Below are positions 29,164 through 37,246 of a DNA stretch of 64,000 bases, piece after piece. Location of the stretch: positions 1 to 64,000 of the forward strand of contig JBGAIH010000005.1 in NCBI GenBank assembly GCA_044225675.1. Direction: 5' to 3'. The position numbers and the translations under genes are program-made. Position 1 is the first letter of the stretch; every line of letters begins with the position of its first letter. The DNA comes from JACMQX01 sp044225675 (GTDB lineage Bacteria; Pseudomonadota; Gammaproteobacteria; Burkholderiales; Burkholderiaceae_C). Under the pieces are notes generated by a model that was not told where the DNA came from, searched no databases, and was given only the letters and a program-made list of their open reading frames with translations.

Positions 29164-31352
29164 ACGAGAACAAACCCTCCTGGATTGCCCAACTGATCGC
29201 CGGCTCCGCACTCGAAGCCGCTCGCGAGCAGGCCCGCCTGCAGGAGCAGGCCCGTCAGGAGGCCGACGCCGCACTGGCGCAGGTCAAGGCGCGGCTGGCT
29301 GCCGTCGAGTCGGAGCTGAAGGTGCGCACCGACATCATGAACCTCACGAGTATCGTCTCGGAGGCCGACAAGAAGGGCGACATCCTGTCGATCAACCAGA
29401 AGTTCCTGGACGTCTCCAAGTACGGGCGCGACGAGCTGATCGGGCACGGTCACAACACCACGCGGCACCCGGACATGCCCAAGGAAGTGTTCAAGCAGAT
29501 GTGGTCCACCATCGGGCGAGGCGACATCTTCCGCGGCGTGGTGAAGAACCGTGCCAAGGACGGCACGCCCTACTACGTGGATGCGGTGATCGCGCCGATC
29601 CTGGGCGACAACGGCAAGCCGATGAAGTACCTGGGCGTGCGCTACGACATCACCGAGACCGAGATCGAGCGCCACAACGCCCGCGGCATCCTGGGCGCGA
29701 TCGACGCCTCGTTCGCCTACATCGAGTTCGACCTGGGCGGCCATGTGCTCAAGGCCAACGGCAACTTCCTCAAGGTCATGGGCTACCAGAAGGAGGAGGT
29801 GGTCGGCCATCACCACCGCATGTTCATGGACCCGGTCGAGGCGGCGACGCCGGCCTATCGGCAGTTCTGGGCGGACCTGGCTGGCGGCCAGACCTTCAGC
29901 CAGGTGTTCGGCCGCGTCACCAAGTCGGGCCAGCAGGTCTGGCTGCAGGCGATCTATGCACCGGTGAAGGACGAGATGGGCCGTGTCTTCAAGGTCGTGA
30001 AGATCGCCACCGACGTGACGGCGGAAGTCAATGCCAACACCATGCTGCGCAAGGCCGTGGAAGAAGCCCAGCGAGTGACGTCCGCCGCGCGCGCGGGCGA
30101 CCTGTCGCAGCGCATTCCCGTCGAGGGCATGAGCGGGCCGATTCTCAAGCTGTGCGAAGGCGTCAACAGCCTCGTGAACACCACCTCGGTCATCTTTGAA
30201 GACGTGGGCCGGGTGTTCGGCGCGCTGGCCGAGGGCGACCTCACCCAGCGCGTCACGCGCGACTACGAGGGGACGTTCGGCGAAGTCAAGCGCGACGCCA
30301 ATGCCACCAGCGAGAAGCTGGCCGCGATCATCGAGGACGTGGGCCGCGTGTTCTCCGGCATGGCCGAGGGTGACCTGACCCAGCGCATCACGCGTGATGC
30401 CGATGGCGTGTTCAACAAGGTCAAGGAAGACGCCAATTCCAGCGCCACCAAGCTGGCCGGCATCATCGAGGAGGTGCGCGCCGCAGCCGACGCGCTCACC
30501 GGCGCGGCCGGCCAGGTCAGCGCCACGGCGCAGAGCCTGTCGCAGGCGGCCAGCGAGCAGGCGTCTTCGGTGGAGGAGACGACGGCGTCGATCGAGCTGA
30601 TGTCGGCCTCGATCACGCAGAACAGCGACAACGCCAAGATCACCGACGGCATGGCCACCAAGGCCAGCCGCGAGGCGGGCGACGGCGGCCAGGCGGTCAC
30701 GCAGACCGTCAACGCGATGAAGCAGATCGCGCAGAAGATCAGCATCGTCGACGACATCGCCTACCAGACCAACCTGCTGGCGCTCAACGCAGCCATCGAG
30801 GCGGCGCGCGCGGGCGAACACGGCAAGGGCTTTGCGGTGGTGGCGGCCGAGGTGCGCAAGCTGGCCGAGCGCAGCCAGGAGGCGGCCAAGGAAATTGGCG
30901 ACCTGGCGGGCAACAGCGTGTCCACGGCCGAGCATGCGGGCAAGCTGCTCGGCGAGATCGTGCCGTCGATCCAGAAGACGTCGGAGCTGGTGCAGGAGAT
31001 CGCAGCGGCCTCGCAGGAGCAGAGCCAGTCGGTCACGCAGATCGGCGGAGCGATGTCGCAGCTGAGCAAGGCGACGCAGCAGAACGCGTCGGCGTCGGAA
31101 GAGCTGGCGGCGACGTCGGAGGAGCTGTCGGGCCAGGCCGAGCAGTTGCAGCAGTCGGTGGCCTTCTTCCACCTCGGCGGGGGGGCGGGCGGCATGCGCG
31201 GCGCCCCGGCGCCGGAGGGCGTGTCGCGCCAGCGCGGCGCGAGCGCGCCGAGCGTGGTGCGCATCGGCACGCGCGCAGCCGCCGCAGGCGGGGCGCGAGG
31301 CCTCAATGGGCCCGGCGGTGCGCAGGCCGTCGGCAATTTCCGTCCCTATTGA
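29160..31352 (+). CDS. Soluble PAS-PAS methyl-accepting chemotaxis protein (Aer-like)
   Basis: No transmembrane segment, so it is cytoplasmic; 730 aa. The N-terminal coiled coil (~15-50) is followed by an Aer-type PAS containing the diagnostic GHNTTRHPDMPKEVF block, a second PAS (~175-290: LGAIDASFAYIEF, YQKEEVVGHHHRMF), two HAMP-like modules (RAGDLSQRIPVEG, EGDLTQRVTRDYEG and EGDLTQRITRD) and the signalling hairpin NLLALNAAIEAARAGEHGKG. It ends in GNFRPY. The Aer-like PAS suggests redox or energy sensing through a bound flavin or heme; that is inference. The gene overlaps cheA by 4 nt. Its 5' and 3' parts are near-identical to the next mcp. Confidence 0.92.
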   Translation: MNENKPSWIAQLIAGSALEAAREQARLQEQARQEADAALAQVKARLAAVESELKVRTDIMNLTSIVSEADKKGDILSINQKFLDVSKYGRDELIGHGHNTTRHPDMPKEVFKQMWSTIGRGDIFRGVVKNRAKDGTPYYVDAVIAPILGDNGKPMKYLGVRYDITETEIERHNARGILGAIDASFAYIEFDLGGHVLKANGNFLKVMGYQKEEVVGHHHRMFMDPVEAATPAYRQFWADLAGGQTFSQVFGRVTKSGQQVWLQAIYAPVKDEMGRVFKVVKIATDVTAEVNANTMLRKAVEEAQRVTSAARAGDLSQRIPVEGMSGPILKLCEGVNSLVNTTSVIFEDVGRVFGALAEGDLTQRVTRDYEGTFGEVKRDANATSEKLAAIIEDVGRVFSGMAEGDLTQRITRDADGVFNKVKEDANSSATKLAGIIEEVRAAADALTGAAGQVSATAQSLSQAASEQASSVEETTASIELMSASITQNSDNAKITDGMATKASREAGDGGQAVTQTVNAMKQIAQKISIVDDIAYQTNLLALNAAIEAARAGEHGKGFAVVAAEVRKLAERSQEAAKEIGDLAGNSVSTAEHAGKLLGEIVPSIQKTSELVQEIAAASQEQSQSVTQIGGAMSQLSKATQQNASASEELAATSEELSGQAEQLQQSVAFFHLGGGAGGMRGAPAPEGVSRQRGASAPSVVRIGTRAAAAGGARGLNGPGGAQAVGNFRPY
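29303..29672 (+). repeat. Near-identical block shared by two mcp genes (first PAS)
   Basis: About 370 nt here match 32114-32483 (offset 2811 nt) with only scattered substitutions, covering the Aer-type PAS domain. Most differences are silent, which suggests recent duplication or gene conversion. Confidence 0.85.
30520..31150 (+). repeat. Near-identical block shared by two mcp genes (signalling domain)
   Basis: About 630 nt match 33928-34558 (offset 3408 nt) almost perfectly over the signalling hairpin. Together with the 5' block it leaves only the middle PAS/HAMP segments free to diverge. Recombination between the copies would delete cheW. Confidence 0.85.
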
Positions 31353-31366
31353 TCCGGAGCGCACAG

Positions 31367-31897
31367 ATGAGCAAGGAACAACTCGAAGCCGGCGCCGTCT
31401 CGGGCGCCACGCAGTACCTGACCTTCAACCTCGGCGACGAAGTGTTCGCCATGGACATTCGCACGGTGCGGGAGATCATCCAGTACGGCGCCATGACGAC
31501 CGTGCCCCTGATGCCTGAATTCGTGCGGGGCGTGATCAACCTGCGCGGCGCCGTGGTGCCGGTGATCGACCTGCAGGCGCGCTTCGGCCGGCCTGCAGCG
31601 CAGGTGGGCAAGAAGAGCTGCATCGTTGTGTTCGATACCTTGCGCGAAGGCGAGCGCGTGGAGCTCGGGCTCCTGGTCGACGCCGTCAGCGAGGTCATCG
31701 ACATCCCGGCCGACCAGATCGAGCCGCCGCCGGACTTTGGCGCGTCCGTGCGCCGCGACTTCATCCGCGGCATGGGCAAGGTTGCCAACCGGTTCGTGAT
31801 CATCCTCGAGCCGGGCCGCACGCTCGATGTCACCGAGATGGCCGGCCTGTGCGAGGCGGCCCAGCAGCCTTTGGCCAGCGCACCCGCTCTGCCCTGA
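31367..31897 (+). CDS. cheW: Chemotaxis adaptor CheW
   Basis: Couples receptors to CheA. The 176 residues form a single CheW domain: QYLTFNLGDEVFAMDIRTVREII at the N-terminus, LRGAVVPVIDLQARFG and the C-terminal GMGKVANRFVIILE. The start at 31367 is preferred over Met 31349 because CGGAG lies 7 nt before it. It is placed between the two paralogous soluble receptors, 14 nt after the first. Confidence 0.95.
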   Translation: MSKEQLEAGAVSGATQYLTFNLGDEVFAMDIRTVREIIQYGAMTTVPLMPEFVRGVINLRGAVVPVIDLQARFGRPAAQVGKKSCIVVFDTLREGERVELGLLVDAVSEVIDIPADQIEPPPDFGASVRRDFIRGMGKVANRFVIILEPGRTLDVTEMAGLCEAAQQPLASAPALP

Positions 31898-31958
31898 CCG
31901 CCTCGCGGGCGCGCCCGCAATTCATCTGATGTCCCATCACAACACGAAAGACCCCACC

Positions 31959-34754
31959 ATGAGCGACAAAAAATCCCCCTGGATCGTTCAACTCGTTGCC
32001 GGCCCTCAACTGGAGGAGGCGCGCGAGGCTTTGCTGAACGCCGAACGCGAACGGGAGCATGAGCGCCAGGAGGCCGCAGCGAACCTGGCGCAGGTCAGGG
32101 CGCAGCTGGCTGTCGTCGAGTCGGAGCTGAAGGTGCGCACCGACATCATGAACCTCACGAGCATCGTCTCGGAGGCCGACAGGAAGGGCGACATCCTGTC
32201 GATCAACCAGAAGTTCCTGGACGTCTCCAAGTACGGGCGCGACGAGCTGATCGGCCACGGCCACAACACCACGCGGCACCCGGACATGCCCAAGGAAGTG
32301 TTCAAGCAGATGTGGGCCACCATCGGGCGAGGCGACATCTTTCGCGGCGTGGTGAAGAACCGTGCCAAGGACGGCACGCCCTACTACGTGGATGCGGTGA
32401 TCGCGCCGATCCTGGGCGACAACGGCAAGCCGATAAAGTACCTGGGCGTGCGCTACGACATCACCGACACCGAGACCGAGCGCCAGGACGCCCGCGGCAT
32501 CCTCCAGGCGATCGATGCGTCCTACTGCTATGCGGAATTCGATGCCCGGGGACATGTTCTTAAAGCCAATGTGCATCTGTGCGAACTGCTCGGCTATGCC
32601 GAGCAGGAGATCGTGGGCAAGCACCACCGGATGCTGGCGGGGACGGAGCAGGCGGCGTCTGCGGCGTATCGGGATTTCTGGGCGGCACTTCTTGAAGGCC
32701 GCACGCAGTCGGACGTGTTCAAGCGGGTGGGCAAGGAGGGGCGGGAGGTCAGGCTGCGTGCCACCTACGCGGCCGTCAAGGACGAAGTGGGTCGCGTCGC
32801 CAAGGTGGTCCTGATTGCGACGGACGCCACTGCCAGCGAGCGGGCAGGAGCGGATGCACGAGGTCAATTGAGTGCCATCGACAAGTCGCAGGCCGTCATC
32901 GAGTTCACGCTGGACGGCAAGGTGATCCGCGCCAACCGGAATTTCCTCGAAGCCCTGGGCTATTCGTTGGAGGAGATCGTGGGCCAGCATCACAGCATGT
33001 TCGTGGAGCCGGCCTATCGTGCGAGCCCCGAATACCGGCTGTTCTGGGACAAGCTGGCCCGAGGTGAGTTCGACGCGGGGCAGTACAAGCGAATCGGCAA
33101 GGGTGGCAAGGAAGTGTGGATTCAGGCGTCCTACAACCCCATCCACGACATGAACGGCAAGGTGGTCAAAGTGGTCAAGTATGCGACCGACGTCACCGCC
33201 GCCCGCCTGCAGGCGGCCGATTGGGGTGGACAGATCGCGGCCATCGGCAAGGCCCAGGCGGTGATCGAGTTCGGGATGGACGGCAGGATCCTGAGCGCCA
33301 ACGAGAATTTCCTTCGCGCGCTGGGCTACTCCCTGCCGGAAATCCAGGGGCAGCACCACAGTCTCTTCATCGACACCGCCGAGCGCTCCAGCGCGGAGTA
33401 CCGCCAGTTCTGGGAGCGGCTCAACCGTGGCGAATATGACGCAGGCCGCTACCGGCGCATCGGCAAGGATGGCCGCGAGGTGTGGATCCAGGCGTCCTAC
33501 AACCCGATCCTCGATCTCAATGGCAAGCCCTTCAAGGTCGTCAAGTACGCGACGGACGTCACCGACCAGGTCAAGGCGGCGAACATGCTGGCCCTGGCGG
33601 TGGAGCAGGCGCAGCTCGTCACCCGGGCTGCCAAGGAGGGTGATCTGGAGCGCCGGATTCCGCTCGACGGCATCAGCGGTCCGCCCCGCGAGCTGTGTGA
33701 AGGCATCAACTCCCTGGTCGAGACCACGAACGTCATCTTCGGCGACGTCGGACGCGTGCTGAGCGCCTTGTCCACCGGCGATCTCGGACAGCGGATCGAG
33801 CGTGACTATGCCGGCGTCTTCAAGCGGGTGAAGGATGATGCCAATGCCACGGCCACCAAGCTCTCGGAGGTGATCGAGGAGGTCCGCAGCGCCGTCGAGG
33901 CGGTGACGGGGGCGGCTGGGCAGGTGAGTGCCACGGCGCAGAGTCTGTCGCAGGCCGCCAGCGAGCAGGCCTCGTCGGTGGATGAGACGACAGGCTCGAT
34001 CGAGCTGATGTCGGCCTCGATCACGCAGAACAGCGACAACGCCAAGATCACCGATGGCATGGCCACCAAGGCCAGCCGCGAGGCGGGCGACGGCGGCCAG
34101 GCGGTGACGCAGACCGTCAACGCGATGAAGCAGATCGCGCAGAAGATCAGCATCGTCGACGACATCGCCTACCAGACCAACCTGCTGGCGCTCAACGCGG
34201 CCATCGAGGCGGCGCGCGCCGGTGACCATGGCAAGGGCTTTGCGGTGGTGGCGGCCGAAGTGCGCAAGCTGGCCGAGCGCAGCCAGGAGGCGGCCAAGGA
34301 AATTGGCGACCTGGCGGGCAACAGCGTGTCCACGGCCGAGCATGCGGGCAAGCTGCTCGGCGAGATCGTGCCGTCGATCCAGAAGACGTCGGAGCTGGTG
34401 CAGGAGATCGCAGCGGCCTCGCAGGAGCAGAGCCAGTCGGTCACGCAGATCGGCGGGGCGATGTCGCAGCTGAGCAAGGCGACGCAGCAGAACGCGTCGG
34501 CGTCGGAAGAACTGGCGGCGACGTCGGAGGAGCTGTCGGGCCAGGCCGAGCAGCTGCAGCAGGCGGTGGCGTTCTTCCAATTGGGCGATGGCGGATCGGG
34601 GATGCGCAGCGCGCCGTCGCCGGAGGCGCCACGCCAGCGGGCCCATGCGCCGAGCGTGGTGAGGATCACCCCGCGCGCCGCAGGCGGCGGTGCGGGGCGA
34701 GGCCTGAACGGGCCGGGCGCGGCGCAGGCTGTCGGCAACTTCCGTCCCTATTGA
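31959..34754 (+). CDS. Soluble four-PAS methyl-accepting chemotaxis protein
   Basis: Cytoplasmic receptor of 931 aa, paralogue of the preceding mcp with two additional PAS domains. The first PAS is Aer-like (TTRHPDMPKEVF). PAS2 (~185-290) is followed by PAS3 and PAS4, which closely resemble each other: AIDKSQAVIEFTLDGKVIRAN versus AIGKAQAVIEFGMDGRILSAN. A HAMP-like pair, the signalling hairpin and the shared C-terminus GNFRPY complete it. The start at 31959 is chosen by alignment to the paralogue (MSDKKSPWI versus MNENKPSWI); the ATG at 31929 is possible. No good ribosome site is seen. The ligand is unknown. Confidence 0.92.
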   Translation: MSDKKSPWIVQLVAGPQLEEAREALLNAEREREHERQEAAANLAQVRAQLAVVESELKVRTDIMNLTSIVSEADRKGDILSINQKFLDVSKYGRDELIGHGHNTTRHPDMPKEVFKQMWATIGRGDIFRGVVKNRAKDGTPYYVDAVIAPILGDNGKPIKYLGVRYDITDTETERQDARGILQAIDASYCYAEFDARGHVLKANVHLCELLGYAEQEIVGKHHRMLAGTEQAASAAYRDFWAALLEGRTQSDVFKRVGKEGREVRLRATYAAVKDEVGRVAKVVLIATDATASERAGADARGQLSAIDKSQAVIEFTLDGKVIRANRNFLEALGYSLEEIVGQHHSMFVEPAYRASPEYRLFWDKLARGEFDAGQYKRIGKGGKEVWIQASYNPIHDMNGKVVKVVKYATDVTAARLQAADWGGQIAAIGKAQAVIEFGMDGRILSANENFLRALGYSLPEIQGQHHSLFIDTAERSSAEYRQFWERLNRGEYDAGRYRRIGKDGREVWIQASYNPILDLNGKPFKVVKYATDVTDQVKAANMLALAVEQAQLVTRAAKEGDLERRIPLDGISGPPRELCEGINSLVETTNVIFGDVGRVLSALSTGDLGQRIERDYAGVFKRVKDDANATATKLSEVIEEVRSAVEAVTGAAGQVSATAQSLSQAASEQASSVDETTGSIELMSASITQNSDNAKITDGMATKASREAGDGGQAVTQTVNAMKQIAQKISIVDDIAYQTNLLALNAAIEAARAGDHGKGFAVVAAEVRKLAERSQEAAKEIGDLAGNSVSTAEHAGKLLGEIVPSIQKTSELVQEIAAASQEQSQSVTQIGGAMSQLSKATQQNASASEELAATSEELSGQAEQLQQAVAFFQLGDGGSGMRSAPSPEAPRQRAHAPSVVRITPRAAGGGAGRGLNGPGAAQAVGNFRPY

Positions 34755-34768
34755 ACCGGAGAGAGTGG

Positions 34769-34876
34769 ATGAACTCCGATCAACCCTTGGTGCCAGGTCT
34801 ATCCGGGCGCAGCTGCATGGAGCCGCCGACTCAGTTTCCTGAGCGACGCGATGCAAGGGAGGGCGTGCCATGCTGA
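34769..34876 (+). CDS. Possible 35-aa ORF just upstream of cheR
   Basis: An ATG preceded by CGGAGAGAG opens a 35-codon frame ending seven bases inside cheR. The peptide is Pro/Arg-rich (LVPGLSGRSCMEPP) and unlike anything I know. It may be a leader peptide coupling cheR translation, or chance. cheR has its own ribosome site (GGGAGG). Confidence 0.3.
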   Translation: MNSDQPLVPGLSGRSCMEPPTQFPERRDAREGVPC

Positions 34877-35682
34877 CGCTGCGCGACTCGACCTTTCGTC
34901 AAATCACCGCCCTGATGCATTCGAGTGTCGGCCTGTCATTCGCGGCCAACAAGAAGCCGCTGGTGTCCTCGCGCCTGGCCCCGCGCATCCAGCGCCTGGG
35001 CCTGCGCGGCTACGAGGACTATCTGGAGCTGATCTCCGGCGAGGACGACGGCGGCGAATTCCAGATGGCGGTGGATCTGCTGACCACCAACGAAACATAT
35101 TTCTTCCGCGAGCCGGCGCATTACGATCTGCTGCGGGCCGAGCTTGATCGCGAGCGCCCCCGCCAGCTGCGCATCTGGAGCGCGGCCTCCTCATTCGGCG
35201 ACGAGGCCTACAGCATCGCGATGCTGGTGGCCGACCTGCAGAAGCGGGGCCGCGTCGGCGCGGACTGGAGCATCCTGGGCACCGACATCAGCGACCGGGC
35301 CCTGCAGAGCGCGGCCCAGGCCGTCTACCCCCAGGAGCGGCTGCGTCACGTGTCGCAGGAGCACCTGCGGCGCTACTGCCTGCGTGGCGAGGCCGAATCC
35401 GAAGGGCTGGTGCAGATCCAGCCGGCCCTGACCGAGCATGTGCGTTTCGGTCAGCTCAATCTGTGCCGTCCGATGGAGGACATCGGCCCGTTCGATGCGG
35501 TGTTCCTGCGCAACGTGCTGATCTACTTCGATGCGCCCACCAAGCGCGAAGTGGTCGATCGCGTGCTCACCCAGCTGCGGCCGGGCGGGCTGTTCTTCAT
35601 CGGCACGGCCGAAGGCCGGGTGCCTTGCGAGACGCCGCTGCAGCCGCTGGCGCCGGGGGCCTTCCGCAAGGTCGCGGCATGA
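34870..35682 (+). CDS. cheR: Chemoreceptor methyltransferase CheR
   Basis: Methylates receptor glutamates using S-adenosylmethionine. It has 270 aa: the N-terminal helical domain (STFRQITALMHSSVGLSF), NETYFFREPAHYDLLR, the SAM-binding loop IWSAASSFGDEAYSIAM, and the C-terminal FDAVFLRNVLIYFD and LFFIGTAEG. The usual ACSSGEEPYS loop is ASSFGDEAYS here, conservative in the main. There is no TPR extension. It overlaps cheD by 4 nt (ATGA). Confidence 0.95.
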   Translation: MLTLRDSTFRQITALMHSSVGLSFAANKKPLVSSRLAPRIQRLGLRGYEDYLELISGEDDGGEFQMAVDLLTTNETYFFREPAHYDLLRAELDRERPRQLRIWSAASSFGDEAYSIAMLVADLQKRGRVGADWSILGTDISDRALQSAAQAVYPQERLRHVSQEHLRRYCLRGEAESEGLVQIQPALTEHVRFGQLNLCRPMEDIGPFDAVFLRNVLIYFDAPTKREVVDRVLTQLRPGGLFFIGTAEGRVPCETPLQPLAPGAFRKVAA

Positions 35683-36125
35683 CCGTCTTGCACCCGGGTG
35701 ACGTGGCCTGTGTCGGTCGCGACGAGCGGCTGGAGACCCTGCTGGGCTCCTGTGTCGCCGTCGTGCTGACCGACCCGCGCCGCACGCTCGGCGCGATGTG
35801 CCACATCGTCCATCCGCAGTCGGCCCGTGCTGGCGGCCCGCAGACCACCGACGGGGCGGGCGCCCTGGCGGCCATGCAGGCGCAGATGCGTGCCCGGGGC
35901 ATCGAGCCGCGGCTGTGCGAGGCCTGGGTGTTCGGCGGCGGCAACATGTTTCCGGCCCTGGTGGGCGAGCATCACGTCGGCGAGGCCAATGTGAGCTGGG
36001 TGCTGGATGCGCTCGCGCGCGACGGCATTCACGTACTGGGTTGCGATGTCGGTGGCAGCGCCTACCGGCGCGTGGCCTGGACGGTCGGTGACCAGCCACC
36101 GTCGGTGACTTCAGTGAAGGTTTGA
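35679..36125 (+). CDS. cheD: Chemoreceptor glutamine deamidase CheD
   Basis: Deamidates receptor glutamines and may stimulate CheC-like phosphatases. It has 148 aa. Catalytic Cys25 lies in LLGSCVAVVL and His42 in AMCHIVHPQ, 17 residues apart as in known CheD proteins. The conserved FGGGNMF and GGSAYRRVAW blocks follow. The long in-frame extension upstream to 35463 is antisense-style read-through of cheR and is not used: the ATG at 35679 overlaps the cheR stop. Confidence 0.94.
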   Translation: MTVLHPGDVACVGRDERLETLLGSCVAVVLTDPRRTLGAMCHIVHPQSARAGGPQTTDGAGALAAMQAQMRARGIEPRLCEAWVFGGGNMFPALVGEHHVGEANVSWVLDALARDGIHVLGCDVGGSAYRRVAWTVGDQPPSVTSVKV

Positions 36126-36139
36126 AGGACAACAACATC

Positions 36140-37213
36140 ATGCCAATCAAGGTTTACGTGGTCGACGATTCGGCCGTGGTGCGCCAGACGCTCCTGCACC
36201 TGCTGCAGGGCGATGCGACCATCGAACTGATGGGCAGTGCGCCCAATCCCCTGGTGGCCGGGCCCGCCATTCGCAAGAGCCGCCCCGACGTGCTGCTGCT
36301 GGACATCGAAATGCCCGGCATGGATGGACTGACCTTTCTGCGGCAGATCATGGAGGAGGATCCGATTCCCACCGTGATCTGTTCCACGCTCACGGCCCAG
36401 GGCAGCAAGATGGCACTCGAAGCATTGGCTGCCGGCGCCGTGGCGGTGGTGGCCAAGCCGCGCCTGGGACTCAAGCAGTTTCTCGAGGAGTCGCGGCGCG
36501 AGCTGCTGTCGACCTTGCGCATGGCGGCGATGTCTGCGCCGCGCCGGCGGGCGACGCCGGCCACGCCAGCGGCCGCTTCCGGTGGCGTCAAGCCGCGCCC
36601 GGCGCCCGAGGCCGTGCCCGCCGGCCTGCACGCGCTGGCCGTCAACAAGCCGGTGCTCATCGGCAGCTCGACCGGCGGCACGCAGGCCATCGAGTCGATC
36701 CTGCTGTCGCTGCCTGCGGACGCACCCGGGATCGCCATCGTGCAGCACATGCCGGAGCAGTTCACCGAGATGTATGCCAAACGGCTCGACGGGGTCTGCG
36801 CCATGAACGTGCGCGAAGCGCGCGATGGCGACCGGCTTCAGCGAGGCGTGGCCCTGATCGCACCGGGTGGCCGGCACATGCAGCTGCAAAAGCGCGGCGG
36901 CCATTACTTTGCCGTGGTGAGTGACGGCCCGCCCGTCAATCGGCACAAACCGTCGGTCGACGTGCTGTTCCGCTCCGCTGCCGAATGCGCCGGCAAGGAC
37001 GCACTCGCCATCATCCTGACTGGCATGGGCGACGACGGCGCGCGCGGCATGAAGCAGCTCCATGACATGGGTGCGCGCACCATCGCGCAGGACGAGGACA
37101 GCTGCGTGGTCTTCGGCATGCCCAAGGAGGCCATCCGGATGGGTGGGGTTGATGAAGTGATGCCGCTTGGCCAGGTGTCGCGCGCGATCGCGCGCTTTGA
37201 CGCGCGTGGGTGA
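36140..37213 (+). CDS. cheB: Chemoreceptor methylesterase CheB
   Basis: Response regulator fused to a methylesterase, 357 aa. The REC domain has Asp9/Asp10 in VVDDSAVV and phospho-Asp55 in LLLDIEMPGMDG. After a variable linker (~130-165) the catalytic domain holds the Ser in IGSSTGGTQAIESI, His in IVQHMPEQF and Asp in LTGMGDDGARGM. A TTG at 36122 is in frame, but the ATG at 36140 with AAGGA 10 nt upstream starts the REC domain correctly. Last gene of the chemotaxis operon. Confidence 0.95.
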   Translation: MPIKVYVVDDSAVVRQTLLHLLQGDATIELMGSAPNPLVAGPAIRKSRPDVLLLDIEMPGMDGLTFLRQIMEEDPIPTVICSTLTAQGSKMALEALAAGAVAVVAKPRLGLKQFLEESRRELLSTLRMAAMSAPRRRATPATPAAASGGVKPRPAPEAVPAGLHALAVNKPVLIGSSTGGTQAIESILLSLPADAPGIAIVQHMPEQFTEMYAKRLDGVCAMNVREARDGDRLQRGVALIAPGGRHMQLQKRGGHYFAVVSDGPPVNRHKPSVDVLFRSAAECAGKDALAIILTGMGDDGARGMKQLHDMGARTIAQDEDSCVVFGMPKEAIRMGGVDEVMPLGQVSRAIARFDARG

Positions 37214-37246
37214 GGTTTGCGAACCTGAGGCGGTTTCGCGCCGGGT

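Noticed and set aside
31830..34871. A 1013-codon minus-strand ORF opposite the four-PAS receptor
   Set aside because: Shadow of the receptor gene; rich in Arg/His/Leu with no domain.
36122..36139. TTG start for CheB at 36122
   Set aside because: The ATG at 36140 begins the receiver domain exactly and has AAGGA upstream.
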